A stretch of DNA of 64,000 bases from Pleomorphomonas sp. T1.2MG-36 (lineage in GTDB: Bacteria; Pseudomonadota; Alphaproteobacteria; Rhizobiales; Pleomorphomonadaceae). Made by a program: the position numbers and the translations under genes. Each line of letters begins with the position of its first letter. Positions within the stretch are counted from its first letter, which is position 1. The notes beneath the pieces are model-generated. The model was not told the DNA's origin. It made no database searches and saw only the letters and a program-made list of their open reading frames with translations. This document shows, piece by piece, positions 18,006-26,448 of the stretch. The stretch lies in NCBI RefSeq assembly GCF_950100655.1, contig NZ_CATNLY010000051.1, forward strand, positions 1-64,000, given 5' to 3'.

Positions 18006-19090
18006 TCTGGTTCCCGTTCGTCTTTGTGGCGCCGGCGAGGTCTGGTCGCGGTGCGCTCAATGATGTGTGGCTCGGACCGGGGTGATGCCGGATGGCCACT
18101 CGTGTTCGTAAGCAACGGCTCGCTCTCGTCCCGCAGACGCTCCCGATGGGGAGGTGCCGCGAGCCGCCGGTAAGCCATGGGTGATGATGGTTGGAGCACC
18201 AAGTGGCGAAGTTGTCGCCGGGCATAGTCGATATACTCGTGGTCCACGCGAATGATATCGCCCAGTCTGGTCTATGTTTTTTGTATTATCTCCTTCTTCC
18301 TCTCTCGGTGCACATCTGACTACTTTATAAAATTGCCGGTTGTACGGTCGATGTGCATCTTTGATGTCCGATAGCCTTCGTTTCGATATCGATCGACGTC
18401 AAGTGCGTAAAAATGTTCAACGATTTTTGAGTGGAGCCCCGTATTTGACAGTTTTTCCCGCACGGATACTGGGGGTTCCGTCTGTTGCGCCAAGACGGGC
18501 GAACCTGATTGTTGAAAATATTGCGTCAATGGAAGGGTGTCTGGAGCGGCTGCGCATCCAGTTGTGGGGCGGAGGCTCCATGTGAAAGTCAAGTTTGGCC
18601 GTGATGTCGACCGTGCCGGCATCTGATGTGGCAAGGTTTCGAGGGCTCGTCCAATGCCTCGATGGTAGAATTACTGATTTAAAAATAATCGAATAGTCGG
18701 AGGTCCGCTGATTGAAAGATGGAGACGGAGAGCCCTGTCGTTCGTCGTCATTCAATAGTTTTTTTGGGCCTCTGTGCGCCTCGGTAAATCAAATTTACCT
18801 TTCGCGTCAGTCAAATGCCGTGTTGCTGCCGCCTGTTGAGCCAGCCGCCGAGCGCTTTTATGGCAGAGCCCCCGCCAAGATTGTTGCAAAGATTTGGAAA
18901 GATCCAGGCCGCCCCGGACCGTATCTTCGAAAGGTCATGTCTTAGGTGACTACATGAAGGGGCGGACCGATGTCCAATCGACCTGCGGCCTCTGCTGAGG
19001 CTCAATCGAAAGATAAAATACCATATAAATCAATAGATTGTGCCCTCGGCATGATTTCCGGGCCGGCCAGCTTTGGAAGGGCTGTTTGAG
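18006..19090. other. AT-richer divergent control region of the catabolic island
   Basis: About 1.1 kb between the leftward permease and the rightward allF homologue. From about 18240 to 19070 it is clearly richer in A/T than flanking DNA and carries no gene I can support. Short open frames on both strands (for instance 18340-18585 + and 18320-18634 -) lack ribosome binding sites and recognisable products. An inverted repeat with 8-base arms TGCACATC/GATGTGCA lies at 18309-18316 and 18350-18357 and is a candidate operator for the AllS-like regulator. The region may also hold remnants of an older insertion. Confidence 0.5.
18309..18357. promoter_or_regulatory. Candidate operator: inverted repeat TGCACATC-N33-GATGTGCA
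   Basis: Two 8-base arms in inverted orientation lie in the divergent promoter region, in a T-rich context with a TTTATAA element between them. Binding by the LysR-type regulator encoded at 24256 is an inference from position only. Confidence 0.3.
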
Positions 19091-20755
19091 ATGCTCTACG
19101 CTCAGATAATCAAAGGTAACTTCCAGGATTCAGTTACCTTGATGGTTCTCTCTCGCGACCTCTCGGCTCTACCTGAAGTGAGACGCGTCTCGGTCATGAT
19201 GGGGACGCCTGCCAACAAGGATGTCTTTCGCGAGACCAACCTGTGGCACGACGTCCTGACGGAGGCCACTCCCAACGATCTGTGTATCGTGGTCGATAGC
19301 GAGGCCGCCAATCCCGACGTCGTCGATGCCGTCGCAGATCAGGTGCGCGAGCGCCTTGCGAACCTGGCCAAGGGCCGCCGCAAGGTCAGCTATCCGGTCG
19401 CTCGCAGTTGGCGGCGGGCGCGAGAGCTGAACCCGAAGGCGAACATCGCCTTGCTCTCGGTCGCAGGCCAGTACGCATATGGGTTGGCGCGCGATGCCCT
19501 TGAGAGCGGGCTGAACGTGATGATCTTCTCGGACAACGTCGACCTGGACCAGGAGCGCGATCTCAAGACCTTCGCTACCCAGCGCGGCTTGTTGGTGATG
19601 GGCCCGGATTGCGGCACCGCGATCGTCGATCGTGCCCCGCTGGCCTTTGCCAACCGCGTTCCGGCCGGACCCATCGCGGTTGTCGGTGCCTCAGGTACCG
19701 GTATCCAGGAGCTGACCTGTCAGATTGCCCGCCGCGGTTCGGGCGTCTTGCACGCCCTTGGTCTTGGTGGACGCGACCTTTCCGAGGCGATCGGCGGCCT
19801 ATCCGCCGAGGCAGCGCTCGACCTTGTCGCCGCCGACGAAGCCTCGCGCGTCGTCGCCTTCGTCTCGAAGCCGCCGGCAGATGCCGTGCGGGCGCGACTG
19901 ATCGAGAAGATGCAGCGGTTGGGCAAGCCGGTCGTCGCTCTCTTCCTTGGGGACCGGCCGAGCCGGCGCGACTTCGGAAACGTCCATCTTGCGCGAACCC
20001 TTGACGAGGCGGCGGCGCTGGCGGTCGACCTTGCGGAGGTCGAGGCCCTGGCGGCGACGGTTCCGGCTCCGGTCGGGCAGGGCCTGCGGGGGCTTTACAC
20101 CGGTGGCACGCTTGCCGGCGAGGCCGCTTTGCTGGCTGCGGAGAGCCTCGACCTCGCTTTGGATGCGGGACATGCCGAAGGCTACATGTTGCGCACCGAA
20201 CGGCACTCCATCATCGACCTCGGCGACGACATGTACACCCGGGGCCGTCCCCATCCGATGATCGACCCCTATGCCCGCACCGAGATGATCGTTGCGCTGG
20301 CGGACGACCCCGATGCCGGCGTGCTGCTGGTGGACGTGGTTCTCGGTTTCGGCGGGCATGCCGATCCCGCTGGGGCGCTGGTCGAAGCCGTCGAGCAGAT
20401 GCGCGCCGCGCGGGGCGAAGCCTCTCCCGTCGCCGTCGTCGCGACGCTCACGGGTACGGCTGAAGACCCGCAGGACTACGAGGCTCAGGTCAGCAAGCTC
20501 AAGGCAGCCGGCATTCTGGTTGCGGGCAGCGTGCGGGTGGCGGTCCTCCTGGCGCTCAGGCTTCTCGCTCCGCAGCAGCCCGCACCGGGGGCAAGCCCGG
20601 CGCTGCTGTCGCAGCCCGCGGCCGTCATCAACATCGGACTGCGCAGCTTCGCCGACGACCTGAAGTCGAACGGCGTCGATGTCGTCCATCTGCAATGGGA
20701 ACCGGTTGCCGAGGGCACCGCGCAGCTGCGGCGTCTCGCCGCGTCCCTTGTCTAA
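19091..20755 (+). CDS. allF: AllF/FdrA-like subunit of a carbamoyltransferase
   Basis: This 554-residue protein is collinear with E. coli FdrA (AllF). Shared segments include the N-terminal KGNFQDSVTLMVLSR, VSVMMGTPANK (33-43), VMGPDCGT (169-176), VGASGTGIQEL (198-208), GLGGRDLS, LGDDMYTRGRPHPMIDP and the C-terminal INIGLRSFADDL. The domain plan is that of a succinyl-CoA-synthetase-like (Ligase_CoA) protein. In E. coli AllF, AllG and AllH form the oxamate carbamoyltransferase that converts oxalurate + phosphate to oxamate + carbamoyl phosphate. The ATG at 19091 matches the E. coli N-terminus; a TTG 18 bases upstream is in frame. It is first in a rightward operon, 14 bp before allG. Confidence 0.92.
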   Translation: MLYAQIIKGNFQDSVTLMVLSRDLSALPEVRRVSVMMGTPANKDVFRETNLWHDVLTEATPNDLCIVVDSEAANPDVVDAVADQVRERLANLAKGRRKVSYPVARSWRRARELNPKANIALLSVAGQYAYGLARDALESGLNVMIFSDNVDLDQERDLKTFATQRGLLVMGPDCGTAIVDRAPLAFANRVPAGPIAVVGASGTGIQELTCQIARRGSGVLHALGLGGRDLSEAIGGLSAEAALDLVAADEASRVVAFVSKPPADAVRARLIEKMQRLGKPVVALFLGDRPSRRDFGNVHLARTLDEAAALAVDLAEVEALAATVPAPVGQGLRGLYTGGTLAGEAALLAAESLDLALDAGHAEGYMLRTERHSIIDLGDDMYTRGRPHPMIDPYARTEMIVALADDPDAGVLLVDVVLGFGGHADPAGALVEAVEQMRAARGEASPVAVVATLTGTAEDPQDYEAQVSKLKAAGILVAGSVRVAVLLALRLLAPQQPAPGASPALLSQPAAVINIGLRSFADDLKSNGVDVVHLQWEPVAEGTAQLRRLAASLV

Positions 20756-20769
20756 TCCGGAGTTTCAAC

Positions 20770-22029
20770 ATGTTTGCGACTATCAACGAAGCCAACGCCG
20801 CCGTCATTGCGGAGATCCGCAAGGCCCGGCCTCACCTCGTCGACGTTCGTCCGGCCGGCGAGTGCATTCCGGCTCTGGCCGAAGGGCCGGTGCTCATGCA
20901 TGCCGGCACGGACATCGAATGGTCTGCCATGACCGGCCCGATGAAGGGCGCGGTAATCGGGGCGTGCCTGTTCGAGGGGTGGGTCAAGACCGCGGCGGAA
21001 GCGGAGGTCTTCGCTGCCGAGAAAGTTCGTTTCGTGCTCTGTCACGACAACGCGGCGGTCGGTCCGATGGGCGGCATCACGTCGGCCCACATGCCGGTGC
21101 TTGTCGTCCGCAACGCCGTCCAGGGCAACGTTGCCTACTGCAATCTCAACGAGGGCATCGGGAAGGTGATGCGCTTCGGCGCTTTTGAGGGCGAGGTGCA
21201 GACCCGGCTCGCGTGGATGCGCGACGTGCTGGGGCCGGTGCTCTCAAGTGCCTTGCAGCGCAAGCCCGAGGGCGTCGACCTGACGGCCCTGATGGCCCAG
21301 GCCATCACGATGGGCGACGAGTTCCACCAGCGCAACATCGCGGCCTCGGCGCTCCTGATGCGGGCGCTGGCAGCCGACATCGCCGCCACGGACGCGACAA
21401 GCGGCGACAAGCAGGACGTCCTGCGCTTCCTTGAACGCACGGATCAGTTTTTCCTCAACGCGGCGATGGCGCATTGCAAGTGCGCCATGGATGCCGGTCA
21501 CGCTGTCGGCGCCGGCTCCATCGTCACCGCGATGACGCGCAACGGCCGCGACTTCGGAATCCGCGTGGCAGGTCTTGGCGACCGCTGGTTCATCGCGCCG
21601 GTCAACACGCCGGTCGGCCTGTTCTTCACCGGCTATTCCCAGGATGATGCCAATCCCGACATGGGCGACAGCGCCATCACGGAAACCTTCGGCATCGGCG
21701 GGGCGGCCATGATCGCCGCGCCCGGCGTCACCAGGTTCGTCGGCTCGGGTGGCTTCTCGGACGCGCTTGAGACGTCCGAGGAGATGCGCGAGATCTACGT
21801 CGAAAGCAACACGACGCTGCAAATCCCGACGTGGGACTTCCAGGGCGCCTGCCTCGGCCTCGACGTCCGGCGCGTTGTGGAGACCGGCATCACGCCGGTT
21901 ATCAACACGGGTATCGCCCACCGCCTGCCCGGTATCGGCCAGGTTGGAGCAGGCACGGTGCGGCCGCCGCTTGCCTGTTTCGAGCAGGCTCTGCTTGCCC
22001 TCGTTGAGGCACAGGGCAAGTCCGCCTGA
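20770..22029 (+). CDS. allG: AllG/YlbE-like subunit of a carbamoyltransferase (DUF1116)
   Basis: This 419-residue protein is a full-length DUF1116 member and matches E. coli YlbE (AllG) end to end. Shared segments are INEANAAVIAEIRKARP at the start, MTGPMKGAVIGACLFEGW, GPMGGITSAHMPVLVV, AYCNLNEGIGKVMRFG, GDEFHQRNIAASALLMRAL, GDSAITETFGIGGAAMIAAP and PTWDFQGACLGLDVRRVVET. By homology it is the second core subunit of the oxamate carbamoyltransferase. The ATG at 20770 lies 14 bp after the allF stop and follows GGAG, so the two genes are co-translated. A hairpin (22044-22074) follows the stop. Longer in-frame starts overlap allF and lack homology. Confidence 0.93.
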   Translation: MFATINEANAAVIAEIRKARPHLVDVRPAGECIPALAEGPVLMHAGTDIEWSAMTGPMKGAVIGACLFEGWVKTAAEAEVFAAEKVRFVLCHDNAAVGPMGGITSAHMPVLVVRNAVQGNVAYCNLNEGIGKVMRFGAFEGEVQTRLAWMRDVLGPVLSSALQRKPEGVDLTALMAQAITMGDEFHQRNIAASALLMRALAADIAATDATSGDKQDVLRFLERTDQFFLNAAMAHCKCAMDAGHAVGAGSIVTAMTRNGRDFGIRVAGLGDRWFIAPVNTPVGLFFTGYSQDDANPDMGDSAITETFGIGGAAMIAAPGVTRFVGSGGFSDALETSEEMREIYVESNTTLQIPTWDFQGACLGLDVRRVVETGITPVINTGIAHRLPGIGQVGAGTVRPPLACFEQALLALVEAQGKSA

Positions 22030-22043
22030 TCGAGGCGATATCC

Positions 22044-22074
22044 GGCCGAACCGACGCGCGGCGTTGGTTCGGCC
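22044..22074 (+). terminator. Intra-operon hairpin after allG
   Basis: Fourteen-base arms (22044-22057 and 22061-22074, one G-T wobble) with a 3-base loop are followed by ACATTTCTT. It could terminate part of the transcripts and so lower expression of allK and allH relative to allF and allG. Confidence 0.5.
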
Positions 22075-22150
22075 ACATTTCTTCGCGCTGGCGGCCGGCT
22101 GCGGCCATCGCGCATGTCCCAATCAAAAGCCCGTTTTGCAAGAGGTCGAT

Positions 22151-23107
22151 ATGAGCGCGGATATACCTGGCCGCCTGCTGATCGCCATTGGCGGCAATGC
22201 CATCCATCCGGAAGGCATTCGTGGCACCCCCGCCGAACAGTCGCAGGAGGCAGCCGCGCTCGGTCGCGCCCTCCTTCCCCTGATGGAGCTTGGTACCGAG
22301 CTGGTCATCACCCACGGCAATGGTCCGGTGGTCGGCAAAATCCTGTTGCGCAACACGCTGGCTCGCCATCGCGTCGCGCCGATGACGCTCGATATCTGCG
22401 TCGCTCACAGTCAGGGCGGCGTCGCCTACATGCTGATGCAGGCTCTGGAGAACACCCTTCGCGCCGCCGGCAGCCAGCGCGAGGTCGCCTGCCTGCTGAC
22501 CCAGGTCGAAGTCGACCCCGATGACCCGGCCTTCGCCAACCCGACGAAGCCGATCGGCTATTTCTACAGCGAGGCGGAAGCCATCGCCCTTCGCGACGAA
22601 CTCGGCTGGGAGATGCGCGAAGACTCCGGGCGCGGCTTCCGCTGTGTCGTGCCCTCGCCCATGCCGCGCCATATCGTCGAAACCGCGCTCATTTCCACGA
22701 TAGCCGCCTCGGGAGCCGTCGTGATCGCCGGCGGTGGCGGCGGCATTCCGGTGGTGCGCGACGAGACGGGCTTTCGTCATGGCGTCGAGGCCGTTGTCGA
22801 CAAGGATCGAACCTCCGCCCTGATGGCCAACCTCCTCGGCATCGAGGACCTGATCATCCTGACGTCAGTTCCTCATGTCGCGATCGACTTCGGCAAGCCG
22901 ACCCAGAGTGCTCTCAAGCGGGTCACCCTCGCCGAAATCCGCCGTCACTATGCCGACGGACAGTTCCCGCCCGGCAGCATGGGCCCCAAAATCGAGGCCG
23001 CCATCCAGTTTCTCGAAGGTGGCGGCAAGCGCGTCTTTGTCGGCCGGCTGGAAGACGCGGTTCCGATGCTGCGCGGCGAGACGGGGACGCAAATCGTCAT
23101 CGACTAG
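22151..23107 (+). CDS. allK: Carbamate kinase, AllK-like
   Basis: This 318-residue protein is a carbamate kinase (carbamoyl phosphate + ADP to ATP + CO2 + NH3 in the catabolic direction). Family motifs are IAIGGNAIHPEG at the N-terminus, ITHGNGPVVGK, VAHSQGGVAYML, the glycine run AGGGGGIPV, VVDKDRTSALMANLLG and PPGSMGPKIEAAI. It stands between allG and allH homologues, so it would use the carbamoyl phosphate made by the AllFGH-type enzyme. No arginine deiminase genes are near, so an ArcC role is unlikely. The ATG at 22151 has AGAGG seven bases upstream. Its TAG stop lies inside the first bases of a 105-bp interspersed repeat. Confidence 0.93.
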   Translation: MSADIPGRLLIAIGGNAIHPEGIRGTPAEQSQEAAALGRALLPLMELGTELVITHGNGPVVGKILLRNTLARHRVAPMTLDICVAHSQGGVAYMLMQALENTLRAAGSQREVACLLTQVEVDPDDPAFANPTKPIGYFYSEAEAIALRDELGWEMREDSGRGFRCVVPSPMPRHIVETALISTIAASGAVVIAGGGGGIPVVRDETGFRHGVEAVVDKDRTSALMANLLGIEDLIILTSVPHVAIDFGKPTQSALKRVTLAEIRRHYADGQFPPGSMGPKIEAAIQFLEGGGKRVFVGRLEDAVPMLRGETGTQIVID

Positions 23108-23209
23108 AGCGCGTCTGGCGAGCTTTGGTTCGCCAACTTGCTCTATCTCTTTGTTTTACGCAACTCCGGACGCAAAACCGGTTCCCACTTTTGCTGGAGT
23201 TTCTCTAGA
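23105..23209 (+). repeat. Interspersed repeat family A, copy 1
   Basis: About 105 bases starting TAGAGCGCGT and ending GGAGTTTCTCTAGA, nearly identical to 61944-62049. It lies between allK and allH and supplies the allK stop codon. Its ends are inverted (CTAGAG/CTCTAG), and an internal GGCGA-N-TTCGCC palindrome suggests a folded RNA. Elements of this kind are common between genes in Hyphomicrobiales. Confidence 0.85.
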
Positions 23210-23257
23210 CCGAGCCTTTTGGGCTGAGACGGCAAACGCGGAGAGGACTGCAATCCC

Positions 23258-24163
23258 ATGCGGACGAGACCCGCAACCGCGATCGGCGAAGCGGCGGCGC
23301 ACATCCTTTCAGGGACCCGTGAAGGGCGTGTCGCTGCCGTCTTCGAGCGAAGCTTCTATGCCGCCTTTGCCGACGGGCTCGTGTGCATTGGCTCCGCCGA
23401 GTTCAGCGTTGGTCCCTCCAGCCTGCTGGCGGTGTTCGACGACATCGGCGCCTGGCGCGACAGGCTTGCTCAGGGAGATCCGGTTACCGTCCGCGATGGC
23501 GCAGTCTTTGCGGGCGGCATTGCGGTCGGTTTCTCCGGCCTGATGCCCTGGCGTGCTCCGCCGGTCTCCCCGCTTCGTACGATAGACATCGCCTGTGGCC
23601 TCGGCCAGATAGCCGAGGCGGTCGAGCGACGCGAGGCGGTTGGTCTCGGCGTGTTGGTGGGCGCGCTCTGCCATGGCCGGAGCCTGGCACCGAGCGGGAT
23701 CGATCCGTTCCTCAAACGGTCGATTCCGGTGATCGCCGCCCTCGGCGACTGGGTGGAACGGGCGATGGAAGGCGAGGCCGGTCCGGTGCCGGACCCGACC
23801 CCGCTCATCGGTCTCGGACCCGGCCTGACCCCCTCCGGCGATGATTTCATCTCGGGCTTTCTGGTTGCGCTGCGGCGGCTGGGGCGAGGCGCCGTGGCCG
23901 ACGCGCTGGCGGCCGTCGTCTTGCCCATCGCGGAACGGGCGACCAACACGATCAGCGCCGCGCATCTCACCCACGCGGCGTCGGGGCAGATTTCCGCCTG
24001 CCTGATCGAGGTCTTCGACCGGGTCGTCGCCGGCGATGGCTGTGAGGCGCTGCTCGATCAGGTCAGCTCCATCGGGCATACGTCGGGATGGGACTGCCTC
24101 GCCGGACTGATCGCGGCGGCGTCGGCGATCGAGCGGGGACGGAGGGTTCGTGAGGCGCTTTGA
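23258..24163 (+). CDS. allH: AllH/YlbF-like protein (DUF2877)
   Basis: This 301-residue DUF2877 protein matches E. coli YlbF (AllH) in its conserved centre, LIGLGPGLTPSGDDFISGFL (about 188-207), and at the C-terminus, SIGHTSGWDCLAGLIAA. The N-terminal half is more variable. In E. coli AllH is required with AllF and AllG for oxamate carbamoyltransferase activity. The ATG at 23258 follows 150 bp after allK, and the gap is mostly repeat copy 1. Gene order here (F-G-K-H) differs from the E. coli order (F-G-H-K), but the complete set is kept. Confidence 0.9.
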   Translation: MRTRPATAIGEAAAHILSGTREGRVAAVFERSFYAAFADGLVCIGSAEFSVGPSSLLAVFDDIGAWRDRLAQGDPVTVRDGAVFAGGIAVGFSGLMPWRAPPVSPLRTIDIACGLGQIAEAVERREAVGLGVLVGALCHGRSLAPSGIDPFLKRSIPVIAALGDWVERAMEGEAGPVPDPTPLIGLGPGLTPSGDDFISGFLVALRRLGRGAVADALAAVVLPIAERATNTISAAHLTHAASGQISACLIEVFDRVVAGDGCEALLDQVSSIGHTSGWDCLAGLIAAASAIERGRRVREAL

Positions 24164-24255
24164 CGCCTCCCTGCCGCCGCGTTAGGCTTGCGATCAGTTG
24201 TCTTTCTGCTCGTGCCCGGTCCAGTGAAGGGGTGCGGCGAACAGAGCTTATCGCC

Positions 24256-25227
24256 ATGGAACCCCGTCTTTCCAATCTCGATCTAGAAGCCGTCCGGACG
24301 TTCGTCACCGTTGCGCGGCTCAAGAGTTTCTCGGCCGCCGCCCAACAGCTGCATCGCACGACGTCGGCCGTTAGCTACCGCATCAAGACGCTCGAGGGCG
24401 GCATTGGCACGCCGCTGTTTGTGCGCACCACCCGGACCGTATCTCTGACGCCGGCGGGCCAGGTCCTCCTGGACAAGGCGGGGCAGATTTTCGAATGGCT
24501 CCAGCAGCTACCGGACGAGCTGAGGCAGGTTGGCGAGAACGTCGAGCCGCGCTTCACGCTGGTGGTGAACAACCTTCTCTACGAGTCCGAGGCGGCGGCC
24601 CATCTTCTGGTGCATCTCAACCGCACCTTTCCCCACACCGAAATCGAGTTCAGATGCGCCGTCTACATGGGTGTCTGGGACGAGCTTCTGCAGAATGGTC
24701 TGCACATGGCGCTCGGCGCGCCGGGGTATCACACCATCAACGACGACTTCGACACCCATCCGCTCGGAGCCGTCCACTGGGTGTTCGTGATGGCGCCCGA
24801 CCATCCTCTCGCCGACCATGCTGAGCCGCTGTCCAACGACGAGCTGCGGCGTTTCCCGTCCATCAACGTGCAGGATACCTCGACCCGTCTGGCCAAGCGC
24901 GTCGCCTGGAGGCTCGCCGGGCAGAAGGAAATGCTGGTTCCCGATCTCAAGACCAAGATCGTCGCCCACATCCAGGGAGCCGGCATCGGCTTCGTGCCGG
25001 CCACCTTGGCTCGCGAGCACATCGACGCTGGCCGGCTGGTCGAGCGTCGAGTGGTTCAGGGGCGCTCCCCCTCGCCGTTGTCTCTGGTCTGGCGGCGCAA
25101 CCACAATGGCCGCGTGGCGACCCATCTGCGCGAGATGCTCCTGACGAAATCGGAATACTTCCCGTTCCTGGCCTCCCTGGTTGCCCCCGACGCGGGATCG
25201 CAAGAGGGCGACGAACGGTCGTCGTGA
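24256..25227 (+). CDS. allS: LysR-type regulator, AllS-like
   Basis: This 323-residue LysR protein has an N-terminal winged HTH (LEAVRTFVTVARLKSFSAAA, about 9-28, then TTSAVSYRIKTLE) and a substrate-binding effector domain. The effector domain closely tracks E. coli AllS: NNLLYESEAAAHLL, VYMGVWDELLQNG, GQKEMLVPDLKTKI and GAGIGFVPATLA are all recognisable. AllS activates the allantoin-catabolic allD operon in E. coli. Here it is last in the rightward set, 92 bp after allH, and most likely controls the divergent promoters at 18-19 kb. An upstream in-frame ATG (24160) overlaps the end of allH and lacks homology, so 24256 is preferred. Confidence 0.9.
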   Translation: MEPRLSNLDLEAVRTFVTVARLKSFSAAAQQLHRTTSAVSYRIKTLEGGIGTPLFVRTTRTVSLTPAGQVLLDKAGQIFEWLQQLPDELRQVGENVEPRFTLVVNNLLYESEAAAHLLVHLNRTFPHTEIEFRCAVYMGVWDELLQNGLHMALGAPGYHTINDDFDTHPLGAVHWVFVMAPDHPLADHAEPLSNDELRRFPSINVQDTSTRLAKRVAWRLAGQKEMLVPDLKTKIVAHIQGAGIGFVPATLAREHIDAGRLVERRVVQGRSPSPLSLVWRRNHNGRVATHLREMLLTKSEYFPFLASLVAPDAGSQEGDERSS

Positions 25228-25392
25228 ACGGGCGCCGGACGGCGTGGCTTCGCCGATCCCACCCGTCGTCCAGGCGCCAGCGGCGAGGCCGGCGTCGTGC
25301 GCGCCGCGTAGCCATGCAATGAAAACAGGAAGCAGAGGGGCGGGCTCGACTCGTTCGTGACGGAACCGCGAAGACGGTCCCCCAAAACGCCA

Positions 25393-25422
25393 AAGGGCTC
25401 AGCGATTGCTCGCTAAGCCCTT
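25393..25422 (-). terminator. Terminator of tRNA-Val
   Basis: Thirteen-base arms with one mismatch (25393-25405 and 25410-25422) form a hairpin just beyond the 3' end of the tRNA. The minus strand then continues TTGGCGTTTT. Confidence 0.75.
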
Positions 25423-25430
25423 GGAAGAAA

Positions 25431-25505
<75 letters not shown>

Positions 25506-25657
25506 ATTTCCGTTTCGCGGGGCCGCCTCATCGGCGGCGTGGGCGGGGATATAGCGTCCTTTCCCTCCCCACGCAAGGGGCTTGAGACGCTTTTCCGAAT
25601 TCCCCTTCAACCCTTTGACCCGAAACTGTTTTCCTTCCGGAAATCCGCCGATCGCCC

Positions 25658-26020
25658 TCAGGCGGCCGCCAGCATCTTCTCAACCTCGCGCACGAGATCC
25701 TTGAGATGGAAGGGCTTGGACAGCACCTTGGCGTCCTTGGGAGCCTGGCTGTCGGGATTGAGCGCCACCGCAGCGAAGCCGGTGATGAACATGATCTTCA
25801 AGTCGGGATCAAGCTCGGTGGCCCGGCGGGCCAGCTCGATGCCGTCCATCTCCGGCATGACGATGTCGGTGAGCAGAAGCGTGAAAGGCTCCTCGCGCAG
25901 CCGTTCGTAGGCGCTCCGGCCATTGTCGTAGGAGACGACGTCATAGCCGGCGTTGGCGAGAGCCTTGGCCAGGAAACGGCGCATGTCGTTGTCGTCTTCG
26001 GCCAGGAGAATACGGTTCAT
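25658..26020 (-). CDS. cpdR: Single-domain response regulator, CpdR type
   Basis: The protein is 120 residues and consists of one receiver domain only. Visible are Asp9/Asp10 (AEDDND), the phospho-acceptor Asp52 (LLTDIVMPEMDG), Thr80 (FITGF) and Lys102 (SKPFH). Length, sequence and the alanine-rich C-terminus (MLAAA) fit CpdR. In Caulobacter and Sinorhizobium, unphosphorylated CpdR primes ClpXP to degrade cell-cycle proteins, and its C-terminal alanines are reported to matter for its own degradation. The start is placed at the ATG (26020) rather than a TTG two codons upstream. The adjacent divergent gene is an N-formylglutamate amidohydrolase homologue, an arrangement I believe recurs in rhizobia. 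Confidence 0.9.
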   Translation of the reverse strand: MNRILLAEDDNDMRRFLAKALANAGYDVVSYDNGRSAYERLREEPFTLLLTDIVMPEMDGIELARRATELDPDLKIMFITGFAAVALNPDSQAPKDAKVLSKPFHLKDLVREVEKMLAAA

Positions 26021-26026
26021 TTGCAA

Positions 26027-26448
26027 GTCCGGTCAGATGAGAAGCGGCGGCGGGTCGCGCGATGCTTCAACTATCTCACAAGAGCACCAGCACGGTAAAC
26101 TTGTGGTTAGCAGGCCGCGTTTCAGGCCGTTCTTCCCTGTGTAGAACTTTTCAGGGGGGCGTTCAAACCCCGTAGTGGAGCGAATTTGACTTTTGGCAGG
26201 TCCGTGGGCCGAGGGCGCAAGCGTCCGCTCGGCACCGGCGGGGGGATGGTGGCGCTCCGGCCTCGCCCGGCGCGGCGCTCGGCGTGGCGGGCGGAGCGGT
26301 GGGGCAGGCGGCATGGCGCGCCGGCGTTCAGCCACGTTAACAATAGACAGGCTTGGCAAAACAGGGCAGATTCCAGAATCAGGAGTACAAAAGCCCTGTT
26401 TTCCGGCTGCCAGCGAGCCGGGTGGCAGGCTCCACGGACTGGAGAGGG
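26027..26448. other. Divergent region between cpdR and the FGase-like gene
   Basis: About 420 bases without a gene. It contains the two outward promoters and, near its right end, an inverted repeat with 10-base arms AAAACAGGGC (26358-26367) and GCCCTGTTTT (26393-26402). This could be an operator or an mRNA leader hairpin for the gene at 26449. No named motif is recognised. Confidence 0.45.

Noticed and set aside
18320..18755. Possible transposase remnants in short frames
   Set aside because: No DDE-type motif, no terminal inverted repeats and no target duplication could be found. The frames are too short to assign.
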